Notes: a model not told the origin generated them from the letters alone. DNA of 63,162 nucleotides from Streptomyces sp. AV19 (GCF_015999245.1 NZ_JAEAMR010000010.1:593574-656735); one strand, 5' to 3'. Positions 1-18,519 are shown, counted from the first letter of the stretch. Translations and numbers: made by a program.

Positions 1-170
1 TCTGGGTCTGCCGCAACGGCTCCGTCGGCGACGACCGCGACCTCGTCGACATGCGGAACCGCGAGGTGCGGATCACCGCCGACCTGGCCGAGGGCGACGC
101 GTCCGCCGTCATCTGGGCCAACGACCTCACCGCCGACTACGTCCACGAGAACAGCGCCTACTCCTCATGA
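1..170 (+). CDS. argJ: ArgJ C-terminal end (partial, cut by window edge)
   Basis: Only the last 55 codons are present; translation gives a typical ArgJ C-terminus ending DYVHENSAYSS. ArgJ is the bifunctional ornithine acetyltransferase/N-acetylglutamate synthase of the cyclic arginine pathway. Its stop overlaps the argB start in an ATGA. Bases 1-55 are identical to 14596-14650; two mismatches follow (56-57, giving Asn where the second copy has Tyr), and the remainder is identical up to the stop. After the stop the two copies diverge at once. Whether a complete argJ lies to the left cannot be seen. Confidence 0.85.
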   Translation, partial: WVCRNGSVGDDRDLVDMRNREVRITADLAEGDASAVIWANDLTADYVHENSAYSS

Positions 171-1084
171 ATCCGGTCATGAATCCCACACACATACCCA
201 AGGCCCGCACCGTCATCGAGGCACTGCCCTGGCTGCGGCGCTTCCACGGGAAAACCGTCGTGATCAAGTTCGGCGGCAACGCGATGATCGACGACGAGCT
301 CAAGGCCGCCTTCGCCGAGGACATGGTGTCCCTGCGCTACGCGGGGCTGCGCCCGGTCGTCGTCCACGGCGGCGGCCCGCAGATCAGCGCGGAGCTCGAC
401 CGGCACGGCATCGCCTCCGAGTTCAAGGCCGGGCTCCGCGTCACCACGCCCGAGGCGATGCAGGTGGTCCGCATGGTGCTCGCGGGGCAGGTGCAGCGTG
501 AGCTCGTCGGACTGATCAACCGGCACGGGCCGTTCGCCGTCGGCATGACCGGTGAGGACGCGCACACCATGACGGCCGTGCGGCGCATGGCCGAGGTGGA
601 CGGCGAGCCGGTGGACATCGGGCTGGTGGGGGACATCGTCTCCGTCGACACCTCCACCGTCGAGGCCCTGCTCGACTGCGGCCGCATCCCCGTCGTCTCG
701 CCCGTGGCGCGCGGCGCCGACGGCGAGATCTACAACATCAACGCCGACCTCGCCGCCGCCGCCCTCGCCGGGGCGCTGGGCGCGGAGAAGCTCGTCGTAC
801 TCACCGACGTCGAGGGCCTCTACGCGGACTGGCCCCGGAGCGACGACGTCATCCGCCGCCTGACCGTCAGCGAACTGGAGGCGATGCTGCCGGGGCTGGC
901 GAGCGGCATGGTGCCCAAGATGGAGGGCTGCCTGCGGGCGGTCCGGGGCGGGGTGGGCACGGCCCACGTCCTGGACGGCCGGGTTCCGCACTCGCTGCTG
1001 CTGGAGGTCTTCACGGACGAGACCGTGGGGACGGCGGTCGTGCCCGACCCGGTGCTCCCGTCCCCCGAGGAGGTGCTCGCGTGA
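167..1084 (+). CDS. argB: acetylglutamate kinase, copy 1 (siderophore-side paralogue)
   Basis: N-acetyl-L-glutamate kinase, the phosphorylation step toward ornithine. It shows the amino-acid kinase fold signatures KFGGNAM near residue 35, VVHGGGPQIS near 67 and SGMVPKMEGC near the C-terminus. The length of 305 aa is normal. The start is the ATG overlapping the argJ stop; a second in-frame ATG at 179 is an alternative. Its stop overlaps the argD GTG start. By eye it matches the copy at 14762 at roughly three quarters of residues, so this is a diverged paralogue and not a fresh duplication. Lying directly before the siderophore operon, it may supply ornithine (inference). Confidence 0.93.
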   Translation: MNPVMNPTHIPKARTVIEALPWLRRFHGKTVVIKFGGNAMIDDELKAAFAEDMVSLRYAGLRPVVVHGGGPQISAELDRHGIASEFKAGLRVTTPEAMQVVRMVLAGQVQRELVGLINRHGPFAVGMTGEDAHTMTAVRRMAEVDGEPVDIGLVGDIVSVDTSTVEALLDCGRIPVVSPVARGADGEIYNINADLAAAALAGALGAEKLVVLTDVEGLYADWPRSDDVIRRLTVSELEAMLPGLASGMVPKMEGCLRAVRGGVGTAHVLDGRVPHSLLLEVFTDETVGTAVVPDPVLPSPEEVLA

Positions 1085-2253
1085 GCGCGAACGCACAGGA
1101 GCTGACCGCGCGTTGGCGCGGCGCCATGATGGACACCTACGGCACGCCGCCGCTGGCGCTGGTGAGCGGGTCCGGGGCGACGGTCCGGGACGCGGACGGC
1201 CGCGAGTACACCGACTTCGTCGCCGGTATCGCCGTCAACTCCCTCGGGCACGCCCACCCGGCGGTGGTGCGGGCGGTCGGCGAGCAGATCGCCCGGCTCG
1301 GCCACGTCTCCAACCTCTACGTGGCCGAGCCGCCCGTGGCGCTTGCCGAGCGGCTGCTGGGGCTGGCGGGCCGGGAGGGCAGGGTGTTCCTGTCCAACTC
1401 CGGCGCCGAGGCCGTGGAGGCGGCCTTCAAGATCGCCCGGCGGACCGGGCGTCCGCACGTCGTCGCGGCACAGGGCGGCTTCCACGGACGCACCATGGGC
1501 GCCCTGGCCCTCACCGGACAGCCCGCGAAACAGGAGCCCTTCCTGCCGCTGCCCGGGGACGTGACGCACGTGCCGTACGGGGACGCCGAGGCGCTGCGCG
1601 CCGCGGTGACCGAGCGGACGGCGGCCGTGGTGCTGGAGCCGGTCCAGGGCGAGAACGGCGTGGTGCCGGCCCCGGCCGGCTACCTCCGCGCCGCCCGGGA
1701 GATCACCGCGGCCACCGGGACGCTTCTCGTGCTGGACGAGATCCAGACCGGCATCGGGCGCACCGGGCACTGGTTCGCCCACCAGGCCGAGGGCGTGGAG
1801 CCGGACGTGATGACGCTGGCGAAGGGACTGGGCGGCGGCCTGCCGATCGGGGCCACGGTCGCCTTCGGGGCGGCCGCGCGGCTGCTGACCCCCGGTCAGC
1901 ACGGCTCCACCTTCGGCGGCAACCCCGTCGCCTGCGCCGCCGCCCTCGCCGTCCTCGACACCATCGAGAAGGACGACCTGCTGTCCCACGTCCGGCGCGT
2001 GGGGGAGCGGCTCCGGGCGGGCGCCGCGGCGTGCGGGCACCCGTTGCTGCGCGAGGTGCGCGGTGCCGGGCTGCTGCTCGGGCTCGTCCTCGGCCGGCCG
2101 GTGGCGCGGGAGGTGCAGCAGGCCGCGCTGGAGGCCGGCTTCCTGGTGAACGCGGCGGCCCCGGACGTGGTCCGGCTGGCGCCCCCGCTCGTCGTCACCG
2201 AGGAGCAAGTGGACGCTTTTGTCCGGGTATTGCCGGACGTTCTGGGCGTCTGA
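1081..2253 (+). CDS. argD: acetylornithine aminotransferase, copy 1
   Basis: PLP-dependent class-III aminotransferase that converts N-acetylglutamate semialdehyde to N-acetylornithine. Visible features are SNSGAEAVEAAFK, GGFHGRTMGALALTG, LDEIQTGIGRTG, the PLP lysine in TLAKGLGGGLPIG near residue 245, and HGSTFGGNPVACAAA. At 390 aa it is full length. The GTG start overlaps the argB stop (GTGA), so the two are translationally coupled. It is paralogous to the copy at 15667. No argR follows, unlike copy 2; the next genes are the iron-regulated siderophore operon about 300 bp downstream. Confidence 0.93.
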   Translation: MSANAQELTARWRGAMMDTYGTPPLALVSGSGATVRDADGREYTDFVAGIAVNSLGHAHPAVVRAVGEQIARLGHVSNLYVAEPPVALAERLLGLAGREGRVFLSNSGAEAVEAAFKIARRTGRPHVVAAQGGFHGRTMGALALTGQPAKQEPFLPLPGDVTHVPYGDAEALRAAVTERTAAVVLEPVQGENGVVPAPAGYLRAAREITAATGTLLVLDEIQTGIGRTGHWFAHQAEGVEPDVMTLAKGLGGGLPIGATVAFGAAARLLTPGQHGSTFGGNPVACAAALAVLDTIEKDDLLSHVRRVGERLRAGAAACGHPLLREVRGAGLLLGLVLGRPVAREVQQAALEAGFLVNAAAPDVVRLAPPLVVTEEQVDAFVRVLPDVLGV

Positions 2254-2422
2254 GCGGGCCGGGTCGCAGGGCCGGGTGGAGCGCGGGAACGCGTGCCGCC
2301 CGGCCCTCGCGTCGTCCTCGAAGGGTGTCGGCAGGTCGTCGAGGGGGTGTCGGCAGGCCGTCAGAAGTGTCCGGTGGGACGGAAACCGACTCCCCGGACT
2401 TGCCACTGACCTGGCGAGATAG

Positions 2423-2441
2423 TTAGGTTAGGCATACCTAA
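2423..2441 (+). promoter_or_regulatory. iron box (DmdR1/IdeR operator)
   Basis: TTAGGTTAGGCATACCTAA is a near-perfect 19-bp match to the actinobacterial iron-box consensus (TTAGGTTAGGC-ACCTAA form). It sits 114 bp before the monooxygenase start, in the roughly 300-bp gap after argD copy 1. With ferrous iron the DtxR-family repressor should bind here and shut off the siderophore operon. The rest of the gap (2254-2422) shows no gene. Confidence 0.88.
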
Positions 2442-2555
2442 GCATTGTGGTCCTGGGTCGCCTCCCGGCCCGGGGCCCGGGCCTACAGGTTCCCATGGCC
2501 CGCCCGGAAGGCGGAAGGGCCGGCGGGGACCGAGCGGCACAACGAGAGGACGAGC

Positions 2556-3911
2556 ATGTCGGCACGGCGCGGGGAGACCGCGAACACGGCGGGTGGACCC
2601 ATCGAGGATCTGGTCGGCATAGGCTTCGGCCCCGCCAACCTCGCCCTCGCCATCGCGGTCGAGGACCACAACCGCCGCAACCCCGGCAGCGCGATCCAGG
2701 CGGGCTTCCTGGAGCGGCAGGAGTCCTTCGGCTGGCACCGCGGCATGCTCCTCGAGGGCGCCACCATGCAGGTGTCGTTCCTCAAGGACCTGGTCACCAT
2801 GCGGGACCCCGGCAGCCGCTTCTCCTTCCTGCACTACCTGCAGGACCGCGGCCGGCTCGCCGACTTCATCAACCAGAAGTCCTTCTTCCCCACCCGCGTC
2901 GAGTTCCACGACTACTTCGAGTGGTGCGCGGCCGAGTTCGCCTCCGCCGTCGACTACGGCCGCACCGCCGTCACGGTGCGCGCGGACGCGGGCGACGGCC
3001 CGGTGGAGAGCGTCGAGGTCGTCTCCCGCTCCGTCGCCGACCCGGCCGACGAGACCGTGCGCCGCACCCGCAACCTCTCCCTGGGCACCGGCCTCACCCC
3101 CGCCGTCCCGGACGGCGTCCGCCTCGGCGACCGCGTCTGGCACAACCGCGACCTGCTCTTCCGCGCCGGCGAGCTCACCGTCCGGCCGCACCGCCGGTTC
3201 GTCGTCGTGGGTGCCGGCCAGTCCGCCGCCGAGACCGCCGAGTACCTGCACCGCACCTTCCCCGACGCCGAGGTCTGCGCCGTCTTCTCCCGCTACGGCT
3301 ACAGCCCCGCCGACGACAGCCCCTTCGCCAACCGCATCTTCGACCCCGCCGCGGTGGACCACTACTTCGACGCCCCCGAGGACGTCAAGCAGGGGCTGCT
3401 GGGCTACCACGCCAACACCAACTACTCGGTCGTGGACGGCGAGCTGATCGAGCAGCTCTACCGCACCACCTACCAGGAGAAGGTCCAGGGCCGCGAGCGG
3501 CTGCGCATCCTCAACACCACCCGCCTCACCGGTGTCGAGGAGATCCCGGGCGGTGCCCGCGCCGTCGTCCGCTCCCTGACCGACGGGGAGACCTTCACCC
3601 TCGACTGCGACGCGGTCGTCCTCGCCACCGGCTACCGCCCGGCCGACCCCCGCGAGCTCCTCGGCGACCTCGCCTCCGAGTGCCTCACCGACGAGCAGGG
3701 CCGGCTGCGCGTGGACCGCGACCACCGGGTGATGACCACCGACCGCGTCCGCGTCGGCATCTACGTCCAGGGCAGCACCGAGCACACCCACGGGATCACC
3801 TCGTCGCTGCTGTCGACCCTGGCCGTACGATCCGGGGAGATCTGCGACTCGCTGCTGCTGCGCCGCACCGAACGGGACGTCCTGGCCGACGGCATGGCCG
3901 CGACGGTCTGA
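2556..3911 (+). CDS. L-ornithine N5-monooxygenase (siderophore hydroxylase)
   Basis: Flavin-dependent N-hydroxylating monooxygenase that turns ornithine into N5-hydroxyornithine, the hydroxamate precursor. The FAD motif GIGFGPANLALA is near residue 21, MQVSFLKDLVTMRDP matches ornithine rather than lysine hydroxylases, the NADPH motif VVGAGQSAAETAEYL is near 216, and the ATGYRP signature is near 357. Length is 451 aa. I chose the ATG at 2556 because a GAGAGGA ribosome site precedes it; the frame stays open upstream to 2445 without family similarity. It is the first gene of the iron-box operon, followed after 33 bp by a carrier protein. It resembles CchB/PvdA-type enzymes. Confidence 0.92.
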   Translation: MSARRGETANTAGGPIEDLVGIGFGPANLALAIAVEDHNRRNPGSAIQAGFLERQESFGWHRGMLLEGATMQVSFLKDLVTMRDPGSRFSFLHYLQDRGRLADFINQKSFFPTRVEFHDYFEWCAAEFASAVDYGRTAVTVRADAGDGPVESVEVVSRSVADPADETVRRTRNLSLGTGLTPAVPDGVRLGDRVWHNRDLLFRAGELTVRPHRRFVVVGAGQSAAETAEYLHRTFPDAEVCAVFSRYGYSPADDSPFANRIFDPAAVDHYFDAPEDVKQGLLGYHANTNYSVVDGELIEQLYRTTYQEKVQGRERLRILNTTRLTGVEEIPGGARAVVRSLTDGETFTLDCDAVVLATGYRPADPRELLGDLASECLTDEQGRLRVDRDHRVMTTDRVRVGIYVQGSTEHTHGITSSLLSTLAVRSGEICDSLLLRRTERDVLADGMAATV

Positions 3912-3944
3912 CCGGTCCGCACCTTTTCCCGAAGGAACGTTTCG

Positions 3945-4184
3945 ATGCCCTCCACCACGCCCTCCACCACACTCGACGACCTGCGCGCCGACATCGCCGA
4001 CGTCCTCGGCGAGGACCCCGCCGACCTTCCCGACGACGAGGACCTGCGCGACCTCGGACTCGACTCGATCCGTCTGATGACCCTCGTGGAGCGCTGGCGC
4101 GCCCGTGGGCTCACCGCCGACTTCACCGAACTGGCCGAGGCCGAGCCCACCCTGACGGGCTGGCACGCGCTGCTGACCGCCTGA
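3945..4184 (+). CDS. stand-alone aryl/peptidyl carrier protein
   Basis: 79-aa acidic carrier protein. The phosphopantetheine serine lies in LRDLGLDSIRLMTL. The following stretch (ERWRARGLTADFTELAE...PTLTGWHALL) resembles the aryl-carrier domain at the C-terminus of EntB/DhbB. An aryl cap such as dihydroxybenzoate or salicylate is therefore a plausible load, to be passed to the EntF-like first condensation domain of the NRPS. No dihydroxybenzoate or salicylate synthesis gene and no free-standing adenylation enzyme is present in this window, so the substrate is unproven. An AAGGAACG ribosome site precedes the ATG. Confidence 0.85.
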   Translation: MPSTTPSTTLDDLRADIADVLGEDPADLPDDEDLRDLGLDSIRLMTLVERWRARGLTADFTELAEAEPTLTGWHALLTA

Positions 4185-4217
4185 CCCGTCCCCTCACCGC
4201 ACCACCCAAGGAGAACC

Positions 4218-5204
4218 ATGAACACCCGTGCCGTCGCCCGGCGTTCCCGCCGCGCCGTCGCGGCCGCCCTCGCCGCCGCCGCCCTGCTGACCGCTGCCGC
4301 GTGCGGCAACGAGAAGTCCGACGACGCCAAGCCCGCGGCCGGTGACGCCAAGGACAAGCGGGTGATCGAGGCGACCAACGGCAAGATCACCGTCCCGGCG
4401 GACGCCAAGCGCATCGTCAGCCTCTCCTACGCCACCGGCGCCCTGCTGGACCTCGGCGTCGAGCCGGTCGGCACCAGCGCCCTCGACGCGAACAACCCGA
4501 TGGAGCTGCTGCCCTCGCAGGTCGAGAAGGGCAAGAAGATCACCTCGATAGGCTCCGGCATCGAGACCAACATCGAGAAGGTCGCCTCCCTCAAGCCCGA
4601 CCTCATCATCGTCGAGGGCGCCAGCGCCTTCGACTGGAACATCAAGCGGCTCCAGGGCATCGCCCCCACCCTCTACTTCGGCATCAAGACCCCGGGCGAC
4701 CTCTACGCCGCCCAGGAGAAGATCGCCAAGGCCGTCGGCAAGGAGGACGCCTTCGACAAGCTGAAGGCGGACTACAAGAACAAGGCCGACAAGATCAAGG
4801 CCACCTACGGGGACAAGCTCAAGTCCAAGAAGTGGGCGCTGGCCACCTCCTACGGCAACGGCGAGTTCATGGTCGACACCCGCACCTCGTGGGTCGGCCG
4901 CATCCTGGCCGACGTCGGCGTCTCCTTCGCCAAGGCCGCCGACGACGGCAAGGAGCACGAGGTGACGTACTCCCAGGAGAAGATCAACGTCCTCTCCGAC
5001 GCCGACGTCATCCTCGTCCCGAAGAACTTCGCCACCGGCGAGGTCTCCAAGGAGGTCAAGGACCTCCAGGACAAGCCCTCCTGGAAGCTGCTGAAGGCCG
5101 CCAAGGACGACCACGTGCTGCCCGTCACCTACGCCACCAGCGACCGCTACGGCACCTCCCTCGACGTCCTCGACCAGATCGAGAAGATCGCCAAGGGCCT
5201 CTAG
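4218..5204 (+). CDS. ferric-siderophore ABC transporter substrate-binding lipoprotein
   Basis: Type III periplasmic-binding-fold protein (FepB/FeuA/FhuD group), 328 aa. The N-terminus has arginines, a hydrophobic stretch and a lipobox ending at Cys29 (LTAAACGN), so it should be anchored outside the membrane. The body has the family's IVSLSYATGALLDLGVEPVG opening and the long lysine-rich backbone helix. An AAGGAGAACC ribosome site precedes the ATG. It should capture the ferric siderophore made by the neighbouring enzymes. No permease or ATPase gene accompanies it here; these may lie beyond the missing end of the cluster. Confidence 0.88.
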   Translation: MNTRAVARRSRRAVAAALAAAALLTAAACGNEKSDDAKPAAGDAKDKRVIEATNGKITVPADAKRIVSLSYATGALLDLGVEPVGTSALDANNPMELLPSQVEKGKKITSIGSGIETNIEKVASLKPDLIIVEGASAFDWNIKRLQGIAPTLYFGIKTPGDLYAAQEKIAKAVGKEDAFDKLKADYKNKADKIKATYGDKLKSKKWALATSYGNGEFMVDTRTSWVGRILADVGVSFAKAADDGKEHEVTYSQEKINVLSDADVILVPKNFATGEVSKEVKDLQDKPSWKLLKAAKDDHVLPVTYATSDRYGTSLDVLDQIEKIAKGL

Positions 5205-5217
5205 GCCCCCTCGGTCG

Positions 5218-5254
5218 CCCCGGCCCGTCGGAACCCCCGCCGGGCGGGCCGGGG
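5218..5254 (+). terminator. GC-rich hairpin between binding protein and NRPS
   Basis: Perfect 10-bp arms, ccccggcccg at 5218-5227 and cgggccgggg at 5245-5254. It could attenuate transcription into the NRPS or simply process the message. There is no T-run and the flanking genes are probably co-transcribed. Confidence 0.4.
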
Positions 5255-5337
5255 TCGCACCACCCCTGATGCTTCCTCGCCGCCGCGCGCACCGCCGCGG
5301 CGGTTTCTCCCGCACCACGAACGACCCGGAAGGCGCC

Positions 5338-14595
<9,258 letters not shown>

Positions 14596-14765
14596 TCTGG
14601 GTCTGCCGCAACGGCTCCGTCGGCGACGACCGCGACCTCGTCGACATGCGCTACCGCGAGGTGCGGATCACCGCCGACCTGGCCGAGGGCGACGCGTCCG
14701 CCGTCATCTGGGCCAACGACCTCACCGCCGACTACGTCCACGAGAACAGCGCCTACTCCTCATGA
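14596..14765 (+). pseudogene. argJ: ArgJ C-terminal fragment, second copy, abutting the NRPS
   Basis: A 170-bp argJ 3' end with the same DYVHENSAYSS terminus, differing from bases 1-170 at only two positions. It lacks the rest of argJ and lies directly against NRPS sequence in a different frame. An open frame from 14565 fuses NRPS-derived codons to it (66 aa), but this is a junction product. Normally argC-argJ would precede argB here. Either recombination removed argC-argJ and the NRPS end, or the assembly is mis-joined. Confidence 0.85.
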
Positions 14766-15670
14766 GCACCCCCGCCCGCAAGCACACCGCCCTCCCCAAG
14801 GCCCGCATCCTCGTCGAGGCGCTGCCCTGGCTCACCCGGCACCACGGGAAGACCGTCGTCATCAAGTTCGGCGGCAACGCGATGGTGGACGACGAGCTGA
14901 AGGCCGCCTTCGCCCAGGACGTCGTCTTCCTCCGGCACGCCGGACTGCGCCCGGTCGTCGTCCACGGCGGCGGCCCGCAGATCAGCGCCCAGCTCGACCG
15001 GCTCGGTATCGCCTCCGAGTTCAAGGCCGGGCTCCGCGTCACCACGCCCGAGGCCATGGACGTCGTCCGCATGGTCCTCGCGGGGCAGGTGCAGCGCGAA
15101 CTGGTCGGGCTGCTCAACCGGCACGGCCCCCTCGCCGTCGGCATGACCGGCGAGGACGCCCACACCATGACCGCCAGCAAGCGCTACGCCCATGTCGACG
15201 GCGAGCGGGTGGACATCGGCCGCGTCGGCGAGGTCACCGCGACCGACACCGGCGCGATCGAAGCCCTGCTGGCGGACGGGCGCATCCCCGTCGTCTCCTC
15301 CGTCGCCCGCAGCGCCGAGGACGGCCACGTCTACAACGTCAACGCCGACACCGCCGCCGCCGCCCTCGCCGCCGCACTCGGCGCGGAGACGCTGATGGTC
15401 CTCACCGACGTCGAGGGGCTCTACGCGGACTGGCCCGAGAGCGACGAGGTCATCAGCCGCCTCACCGCGAGCGAGTTGGAGGCCCTGCTGCCCGACCTGG
15501 CCAGCGGCATGGTCCCCAAGATGGAGGGCTGCCTGCACGCCGTCCGCAACGGCGTCGGCACGGCGCGCGTGATAGACGGCCGCGTCCAGCACTCGATCCT
15601 GCTGGAGATCTTCACGGACGAAGGAATAGGGACGATGGTCGTCCCGGACGCGGAGGGGGATTCCCGGTGA
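14762..15670 (+). CDS. argB: acetylglutamate kinase, copy 2 (canonical arg operon)
   Basis: 302-aa N-acetylglutamate kinase with KFGGNAM, VVHGGGPQIS and SGMVPKMEGC. The ATG overlaps the argJ stop and its own stop overlaps the next GTG, as in the usual argCJBDR operon. Since it is followed by argD and argR, it is probably the housekeeping copy. It differs clearly from the copy at 167 in both termini and at many internal positions, for instance SKRYAHVDGERVDIGRVGE here against VRRMAEVDGEPVDIGLVGD there. Confidence 0.93.
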   Translation: MSTPARKHTALPKARILVEALPWLTRHHGKTVVIKFGGNAMVDDELKAAFAQDVVFLRHAGLRPVVVHGGGPQISAQLDRLGIASEFKAGLRVTTPEAMDVVRMVLAGQVQRELVGLLNRHGPLAVGMTGEDAHTMTASKRYAHVDGERVDIGRVGEVTATDTGAIEALLADGRIPVVSSVARSAEDGHVYNVNADTAAAALAAALGAETLMVLTDVEGLYADWPESDEVISRLTASELEALLPDLASGMVPKMEGCLHAVRNGVGTARVIDGRVQHSILLEIFTDEGIGTMVVPDAEGDSR

Positions 15671-16854
15671 ACAACGCCGAACTGACCAAGCGCTGGCAGG
15701 GCGCCCTGATGGACAACTACGGCACCCCGCGCATCCCCCTCGTGCGCGGCGAGGGCAGCACCGTCTGGGACGCCGACGGCACGCCGTACCTCGACTTCGT
15801 CGGCGGCATCGCCGTCAACGCGCTCGGCCACGCCCACCCGGCCGTGGTCCGCGCCGTCTCCGACCAGATCGCCACCCTCGGCCACGTCTCGAACCTGTAC
15901 GTCGCCGAGCCGCCGGTGGCGCTCGCCGAGCGCCTGCTCGCCCTGGCCGGCGGCCGCCCCGGCCGCGTCTACTTCGGCAACTCCGGCGCCGAGGCGATCG
16001 AGGCCGCGTACAAGATCGGACGGCGGACCGGCCGTCCGCACATGGTCGCCGCGCAGGGTGGCTTCCACGGCCGCACGATGGGCGCGTTGGCGTTGACCGG
16101 GCAGCCCGCGAAACAAGATCCCTTCCTCCCCCTCCCCGGCGACGTCACCCACGTCCCGTACGGCGACGCCGACGCACTGCGCGCAGCCGTCACGACGGAC
16201 ACGGCGCTCGTGGTCCTGGAGCCGATCCAGGGCGAGAACGGCGTCGTCGTCCCGCCCGACGGCTACCTCGCCGCCGCCCGCGAGATCACCCGCGCGACTG
16301 GAACGCTCCTCGTCCTGGACGAGATCCAGACAGGTATCGGGCGCACCGGCCACTGGTTCGAGTACCTTGCGCAACGGGTCGAACCCGACATCGTCACCCT
16401 CGCCAAGGGCCTCGGCGGCGGCCTCCCCATCGGCGCCACCCTCGCCTTCGGCGACGCCGCCGGCCTGCTGACCCCCGGTCAGCACGGCTCCACCTTCGGC
16501 GGCAACCCCGTCGCCTGCGCCGCCGCCCTCGCCGTCCTCGACACCCTCGCCGCCGACGGCGTCCTCGACCACGTCCGGCGGACGGGCGCACTCCTGCGTG
16601 ACGGGATCGCTGCGCTCCGCCACCCCCTGGTCGACCGCATCCGTGGCGCGGGCCTGCTGCTGGGTATTGTCCTTTCCGAGCCCCTCGCACCGGACGTGCA
16701 GCGGGCAGCGCAGGAAGCCGGCCTCCTGGTGAACGCGGTCGCACCCGACGTGGTGCGGCTGGCTCCACCGCTGATCATCACGGAAGATGAGGTGGACGCG
16801 TTCCTCCGGGCGCTGCCCGGCGTCCTCGACGCCGCCACCGCAGTCACGGAGTGA
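15667..16854 (+). CDS. argD: acetylornithine aminotransferase, copy 2
   Basis: 395-aa class-III aminotransferase with NSGAEAIEAAYK, GGFHGRTMGALALTG, LDEIQTGIGRTG and the PLP lysine in LAKGLGGGLPIG. The start is the GTG at 15667, overlapping the argB stop. The frame is by chance the same as that of the NRPS, so an automated caller may extend it back to 5338 and report one protein of more than 3,800 aa. The body from VNNAELTKRW onward is a normal ArgD. argR follows after 57 bp. Confidence 0.94.
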   Translation: MNNAELTKRWQGALMDNYGTPRIPLVRGEGSTVWDADGTPYLDFVGGIAVNALGHAHPAVVRAVSDQIATLGHVSNLYVAEPPVALAERLLALAGGRPGRVYFGNSGAEAIEAAYKIGRRTGRPHMVAAQGGFHGRTMGALALTGQPAKQDPFLPLPGDVTHVPYGDADALRAAVTTDTALVVLEPIQGENGVVVPPDGYLAAAREITRATGTLLVLDEIQTGIGRTGHWFEYLAQRVEPDIVTLAKGLGGGLPIGATLAFGDAAGLLTPGQHGSTFGGNPVACAAALAVLDTLAADGVLDHVRRTGALLRDGIAALRHPLVDRIRGAGLLLGIVLSEPLAPDVQRAAQEAGLLVNAVAPDVVRLAPPLIITEDEVDAFLRALPGVLDAATAVTE

Positions 16855-16911
16855 GGGGTGCGTGGGACGAAGACGTCCCAGCAGAACAACGATCCGGAGA
16901 CTGACGAGACG

Positions 16912-17454
16912 ATGACCGAGGCGCAGGAGACCGAGCCCGTTCACAGCGGACAGGCCGTGCCGCAGACCCGCACCGCGCGCCACCGCCGGATCGTGGACAT
17001 CCTCGGCCGGCAGGCCGTCCGCTCACAGAGCCAGCTGGCCCGGCTGCTGGCGGACGACGGCCTGACCGTCACCCAGGCCACCCTCTCCCGCGACCTCGAC
17101 GAACTCGGCGCGGTCAAGATCCGCAACACGGGCGGCGAGTTGATCTACGCCGTCCCGTCCGAGGGCGGCGACCGCACGCCGCGCGCGCCGCTCGGCGAGT
17201 CCGCGACGGAGGCGCGCATGGCGCGGCTCGCGGGCGAGTTGCTGATCTCGGCCGAGGCGTCGGCCAACCTGGTCGTGCTGCGTACGCCGCCGGGCGCCGC
17301 GCAGTTCTTCGCCTCGGCGATCGACCAGGCCGGGGTGCACGAGATCATCGGCACGATCGCCGGCGACGACACCGTGCTGCTCATCAGCCGCGACCCGATG
17401 GGCGGCCAGGCGCTGGCGGACCATCTGCTGCGGCTCGCGCAGAAGGAACGCTGA
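16912..17454 (+). CDS. argR: arginine repressor
   Basis: 180-aa transcription regulator. The N-terminal winged helix (ILGRQAVRSQSQLARLLADD, TQATLSRDLDELGAVKIR) binds ARG boxes. The C-terminal oligomerisation/arginine-binding domain contains GTIAGDDTVLLISRD. The ATG at 16912 with an upstream GGAGA is preferred over 16858, because homologues begin near the TEAQ...RTARHRRI stretch. As last gene of the arg operon it should repress this operon and argGH when arginine is plentiful. Confidence 0.93.
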   Translation: MTEAQETEPVHSGQAVPQTRTARHRRIVDILGRQAVRSQSQLARLLADDGLTVTQATLSRDLDELGAVKIRNTGGELIYAVPSEGGDRTPRAPLGESATEARMARLAGELLISAEASANLVVLRTPPGAAQFFASAIDQAGVHEIIGTIAGDDTVLLISRDPMGGQALADHLLRLAQKER

Positions 17455-17553
17455 GCCGCCCGGATTCCGGCCCCCCGGAATTCAGACCATAGTTGCGGCA
17501 TCGTCGACCATCGGCGCTGTCCGCCGGCCGGGCGGCGACGGGACCCTTGGGAC

Positions 17554-18519
17554 ATGGCGGTCTCCTCCCCGAAGCCCCGGACCCACCTGGCCCCGGCCGC
17601 AGGACTCTTCGTCCTCGCCCCGCTGATCGGCGAGTGCCTGCTGGGCAATCTGACCGTGCCCGAGATGGCGTTGCTCCTGCCGCTGCTCGCCCCGATGTAC
17701 GGGGCGGGAGCGCTCCTGGTGAGGGAGGCGGCGCGGCGGGCAGGGCGCGGGCACACGTCGATGCTGGTGCTGGGGATCGCGTACGGCCTGGTCGAGGAGG
17801 GCCTGGCCGACCAGATGCTCTTCAACCGTCACTATGCCGGTCACGACCTCATGGGCGATACGTACATTCCGGCGCTCGGCATGGGCGGTTGGCTGACCGT
17901 CGCCGTGGTGACGATGCACGCGGTGTGGAGCACGAATGTGGGCATCGTCCTCGTCGAGTCCCTCGTGGCCGGTGAACGGGCGGGCGAGCCGTGGCTGGGG
18001 AAGGTGGGGCTGGCCGTGACGGCTGTGGTGTTCGCGGGCGGATCGGCCCTGGTGGGGTACGGGAACTACGTCGACGAACGCTTCGTCGCCTCTCCTTGGC
18101 AGTTGGGTGGTACGGCTTTTGTGGTCGTGGTGTTGGTGGTCTGCGCCTTGCGCGTCGATGCCACCGCTTTGTTGCGGCTTCGTACGGCCGAAGTGCCCGC
18201 GCCGTGGGCGGTGGGCGCTGCGGCGCTGATCGCGGGCGGTCTTTTTCTCGGTACGGAGTCGTTTCCCGGCTGGTGGGCGGCGGGGGCGGTGGTTGGGCTG
18301 GTCGCCCTGGCCGCGGTGGCGGGCCATTGGTACGTGTGGGGCCCGCGGCATCGACTGGCCCTGGCGGGCGGGGCGTTGCTGGCGTATGCGGGGGCCGGGT
18401 TCTTCACGGAGCCGGAGTCGGCGGCCAAGGGGGTGGCGGACTATGTGGCGAATGGGGTGCTGGGGGTGGGGGCGGTGGGTTTGCTGGTGGTGGCGGGGCG
18501 GAGGGTTGGGTGGGGGTAG
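17554..18519 (+). CDS. polytopic membrane protein, function unknown
   Basis: 321-aa protein with roughly eight hydrophobic segments. The first half carries a conserved-looking cytosolic or loop motif GIAYGLVEEGLADQMLFNRHYAGHD. I do not recognise a family with confidence; the EE motif in a membrane context is loosely reminiscent of CPBP-type proteins, but the other CPBP motifs are not evident. Codon use in the last third is less biased to C and richer in G than in its neighbours. It stands alone 99 bp after argR, probably as a separate transcript. Confidence 0.75.
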   Translation: MAVSSPKPRTHLAPAAGLFVLAPLIGECLLGNLTVPEMALLLPLLAPMYGAGALLVREAARRAGRGHTSMLVLGIAYGLVEEGLADQMLFNRHYAGHDLMGDTYIPALGMGGWLTVAVVTMHAVWSTNVGIVLVESLVAGERAGEPWLGKVGLAVTAVVFAGGSALVGYGNYVDERFVASPWQLGGTAFVVVVLVVCALRVDATALLRLRTAEVPAPWAVGAAALIAGGLFLGTESFPGWWAAGAVVGLVALAAVAGHWYVWGPRHRLALAGGALLAYAGAGFFTEPESAAKGVADYVANGVLGVGAVGLLVVAGRRVGWG